This document shows positions 3,081-5,370 of a stretch of DNA of 5,370 nucleotides, in pieces. The stretch comes from Bacteroidia bacterium. Its GTDB lineage: Bacteria > Bacteroidota > Bacteroidia > UBA8524. The first letter of the stretch is position 1; every line of letters begins with the position of its first letter. The notes below the pieces were generated by a model that was given only the letters and a program-made list of their open reading frames with translations, ran no database searches and had not been told where the DNA came from. Where the stretch lies: assembly GCA_023277325.1 (NCBI GenBank), contig JALRIQ010000049.1:1-5370 (forward strand). Direction: 5' to 3'. A program made the translations under genes and the position numbers.

Positions 3081-5370
3081 GAAACTGCCAGAGAGCATCT
3101 CAAAGTCCTTATCTACACCTCGGTAGTCTATCTTATAGACATACACTCCCAGCGGAGCTTCAACTCCGTCAATTTTTCCATCCCAACCTTCATCCATCAT
3201 ATCTGTACTGAAGACTAACATGCCCCAACGGTCGTAGATTTCCATATGGAATTCGGAGATATACATTCCCTTTGGATAGAAATGACTGTTCTCTTTAAGG
3301 CCACCAAAAGGTCGGAAGGCATTCGGGACAAATATCCGCGACTTCACAGGTGCGCAAGCGATACTTGAGCGAGAAGTTTTCCCTCCATCTGCTGTGCTCC
3401 TGGCGGTAATGCGGTAGCAATATTCCGGACGTTTATTAAGCTCGGTAATGTCATCTATGAAGCTGGTTGTGGTTCCATCAACCGTTGCGAGATAGACAAA
3501 ACTCCCTCCTTCATAGATTTCAATATCATAAAAATCAACTCCTTCATCCCAGTACTCATATTTCGTCCAGGTAAGTTGGGGTTGATCCAAATCGTCGACC
3601 GTAGCCGTTAGAATCACGGTCTTTCCATAATTGGAAGGATCCGACTTATAGCCACAGGTATCCTGTACTATGGTCCGGTAATAGAAAGTTCTTAAACTCG
3701 CACTATCTACTGGGTCAAAGGCATAATTGATAAAAGGATCAAATCGATCTGTTTCTTCATAATCTACCCCATCACGTGAACGCTCCAGGATATAATATTT
3801 CACTGGTGCTTTACTCCCCGAAATCATCGACCACTTCACGAGGTTCTCGGAGTTTCCTTCTATGGATGCCGAGAACAATTCATTGGATGGCACATAAGGA
3901 ATATAGTTCGGAATGGCACCTGAGGTATCACTCAATGAAGCCTGAAGTGCTCCTTGACCAAGTGCATGAATCTGATAATAATAACCGGTATTGCAGGCAA
4001 TACTCGAATCGAAGGCTTGCAAGGTTGAACCACTTACTTCCTTGAGCTTCTCAAAACCTACAGCAGGATTCAAGCGCCAAATTTCGTATTTCAATACAGG
4101 GTAACCTACATAAGGCGTCCAGCTTAAAAAGCTTGCATCATCAGCAGTATAAGCACTCAACTCCACATTGGTATGCGGAATCAAGTTCGTTGTATCGGTA
4201 TAATAACCACAAACATTTTTGGTAACTAACCGATAAGTATACGGCGTTTTTAAAGTAGGAACATCGTCCAAGAAGAGTGTATCCCTTGGGTCCATAATTT
4301 GCGCTATCGAATCAAACTTACCGGAAGGTGAAAGACGGTGAATGATATATTTATCAAAATCAATACTCCGATTCGCTTCAAACAAGGTCGAGGTTTGCAA
4401 GTTGTTGTCTACCGAAACCCGATAGATAGGAGAACTAAGCGGCGCAAAATTATCGCCGACCTTAACCGTATCTTTTGGCAGTATAGTCGCTCGACAGCCA
4501 TATTCATTCAAGAAAGTAAGTCCTGGTCTGTAATATCCCTTGTTCAGGTAGGCATGTTTCAGAATAGAATCTGGTCCGGACCGGAACGATCCATCATCAA
4601 AATTCCAAACCACTTCTGTTACCTGACCAATCCCTGTATTGACCAATTCGAGCTGCGTACTATCTGTTGCGCAAGAAAAGGACCCTGGTACCTTGATAAA
4701 ACCTTTTGGGTCAGAGATGAGGGCATTAACTGTAACGGTATCGACACATCCCTTTATTGAGGTAGCGCGCAGTAATACAGGATTTCGGTCGACCGTTGAG
4801 AAAGTATAGCTCGGCTCAAAATCATTGCTACTATCCGTAGCCGTGAAGTACCACGAATAGCTTACTGTATCTCCAAACTCATTGGTTAGGTTTTTAAAAG
4901 GGCTTGGCGTACCGAAACAAGTCGGCACTACGCTAAAATTAGCTTCAGGCGTTGCTACTACTTTAATGGTGTCTTTGGCAGTAAGAATATATTGACACCC
5001 TTGAACGTCTTTCACAAAAGCGGAAGGGACAAAGGTCCCCGCTTTATTAAACGCATGAATAAAGTTCGCAGAATCCACCACACCAGTCCCATCGCGCATG
5101 TTCCAGCGTATTTCTGCTTGTCCGTTGGAACTTGATTTGACGTTTATCAATAGTGGACTGCATCCATAGGTCGTGTCAAACTCATAGTTAATCTTTGTTC
5201 CTCTTAGTTCAATATAAGCTGATTTAAATATGGAATCCGTACAGCCCAGAGAGTCTGTCACTTTAAGTGAAATATCAAATACCCCTGGTTCCAAGTAAGC
5301 CTTAATTGGCCTTGGTGAATTTCCTGCTGTTCCATCACCCAATGTCCATTGCCAATTGGTTATCCCGTTA
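3066..5370 (-). CDS. PKD/FN3-repeat surface protein with T9SS type B (gliding-motility-associated) C-terminal domain, 5' end outside window
   Basis: The frame runs open to the right edge and stops at TAG (3068-3066). The TTG codon at 5342-5340 is internal: in-frame upstream sequence reads NWQWTLGDGT, a PKD core, so about 767 residues are visible and the N terminus is missing. Numbered from that TTG, there are four PKD-like domains: a partial one to ~47, then ~48-129, ~130-212 (degenerate) and ~213-296 with WNFDDGS. Each has the usual aromatic-x-DG or related core and a conserved Gly-Cys. Four FN3-like domains follow (~300-390, 391-480, 485-575, 576-667), recognised by YTYRLVTKNVCG, GYYYQIHALG, FYYRTIVQDTCG and YCYRITARS. 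The last ~90 residues are a CHU_C/TIGR04131-type sorting domain: FVPNAF, IYDRWGMLVFST, GWDG, APLGVYVYKIDY and the terminal SGSFLLLR. Such proteins cross the outer membrane through the type IX system and act as adhesins or secreted surface proteins; no catalytic domain is visible. No PorP/SprF partner gene is in the window. Confidence 0.9.
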   Translation of the reverse strand, partial: NGITNWQWTLGDGTAGNSPRPIKAYLEPGVFDISLKVTDSLGCTDSIFKSAYIELRGTKINYEFDTTYGCSPLLINVKSSSNGQAEIRWNMRDGTGVVDSANFIHAFNKAGTFVPSAFVKDVQGCQYILTAKDTIKVVATPEANFSVVPTCFGTPSPFKNLTNEFGDTVSYSWYFTATDSSNDFEPSYTFSTVDRNPVLLRATSIKGCVDTVTVNALISDPKGFIKVPGSFSCATDSTQLELVNTGIGQVTEVVWNFDDGSFRSGPDSILKHAYLNKGYYRPGLTFLNEYGCRATILPKDTVKVGDNFAPLSSPIYRVSVDNNLQTSTLFEANRSIDFDKYIIHRLSPSGKFDSIAQIMDPRDTLFLDDVPTLKTPYTYRLVTKNVCGYYTDTTNLIPHTNVELSAYTADDASFLSWTPYVGYPVLKYEIWRLNPAVGFEKLKEVSGSTLQAFDSSIACNTGYYYQIHALGQGALQASLSDTSGAIPNYIPYVPSNELFSASIEGNSENLVKWSMISGSKAPVKYYILERSRDGVDYEETDRFDPFINYAFDPVDSASLRTFYYRTIVQDTCGYKSDPSNYGKTVILTATVDDLDQPQLTWTKYEYWDEGVDFYDIEIYEGGSFVYLATVDGTTTSFIDDITELNKRPEYCYRITARSTADGGKTSRSSIACAPVKSRIFVPNAFRPFGGLKENSHFYPKGMYISEFHMEIYDRWGMLVFSTDMMDEGWDGKIDGVEAPLGVYVYKIDYRGVDKDFEMLSGSFLLLR

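Noticed and set aside
2609..3211. Small frames overlapping the thioredoxin-like gene and its 3' end (2609-2887, 2757-2945, 2893-3126, 3014-3211)
   Set aside because: They are out of frame with the WCGDA/SIPKLI-bearing protein and have no motifs or start signals of their own.
4338..4760. 140-codon plus-strand open frame (also 3776-4045)
   Set aside because: These are antisense to the PKD/FN3 gene, whose domain pattern is continuous through both regions; neither has a signature of its own.
5340..5342. TTG as the true start of the large minus-strand gene
   Set aside because: In-frame sequence upstream to the window edge continues the PKD core (WQWTLGDGT) without a stop, so the gene is truncated by the window.

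Overview
The window looks like ordinary chromosomal DNA from a member of the Bacteroidota, probably a gliding or Saprospiria/Cytophagia-type lineage. Three things support this. The minus-strand gene at the right edge ends in a type B (CHU_C / gliding-motility-associated) type IX secretion sorting domain. No complete gene has a Shine-Dalgarno sequence before its start. TAnnTTTG-type promoter boxes, the Bacteroidota primary sigma-factor -7 element, sit just ahead of start codons. No genus or species can be named from the sequence alone.

Layout from left to right. (1) 1-818, plus: the 3' part of an M14-family zinc carboxypeptidase-like protein; its catalytic domain lies outside the window. (2) 837-948: an array of fourteen 8-bp units (consensus CCAGACNN) in the gap between two convergent genes. 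(3) 997-1248, minus: a small pterin-4a-carbinolamine dehydratase that matches the family's active-site motif throughout. (4) 1249-1376: a 128-bp divergent promoter region. (5) 1377-2420, plus: an exported outer-membrane beta-barrel protein with a small N-terminal beta domain. (6) 2421-2483: a short gap with a Crp/Fnr-type palindrome and a perfect TAnnTTTG box. (7) 2484-3080, plus: a single-cysteine thioredoxin-fold protein of the Thioredoxin_9 type. (8) 3066-5370, minus and open at the right edge: a large PKD/FN3 repeat surface protein with a T9SS type B C-terminal signal. Its 3' end overlaps the thioredoxin-like gene by 15 bp, tail to tail.

The genes do not form an obvious pathway or operon. 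Several appear to be independently promoted single genes. The carboxypeptidase-like protein, the barrel and the PKD/FN3 protein would act at or beyond the cell envelope; the dehydratase and the thioredoxin-like protein look cytoplasmic.

I see no phage, insertion sequence, CRISPR, tRNA or rRNA, and no convincing new multi-gene system. The most interesting signals are regulatory or structural. One is the Crp/Fnr-like palindrome centred about -41.5 from a predicted leaderless start. Another is the recurrent 4-nt distance between the -7 box and the start codon at all three complete genes. The third is the 8-bp array with its nested 16-bp order.
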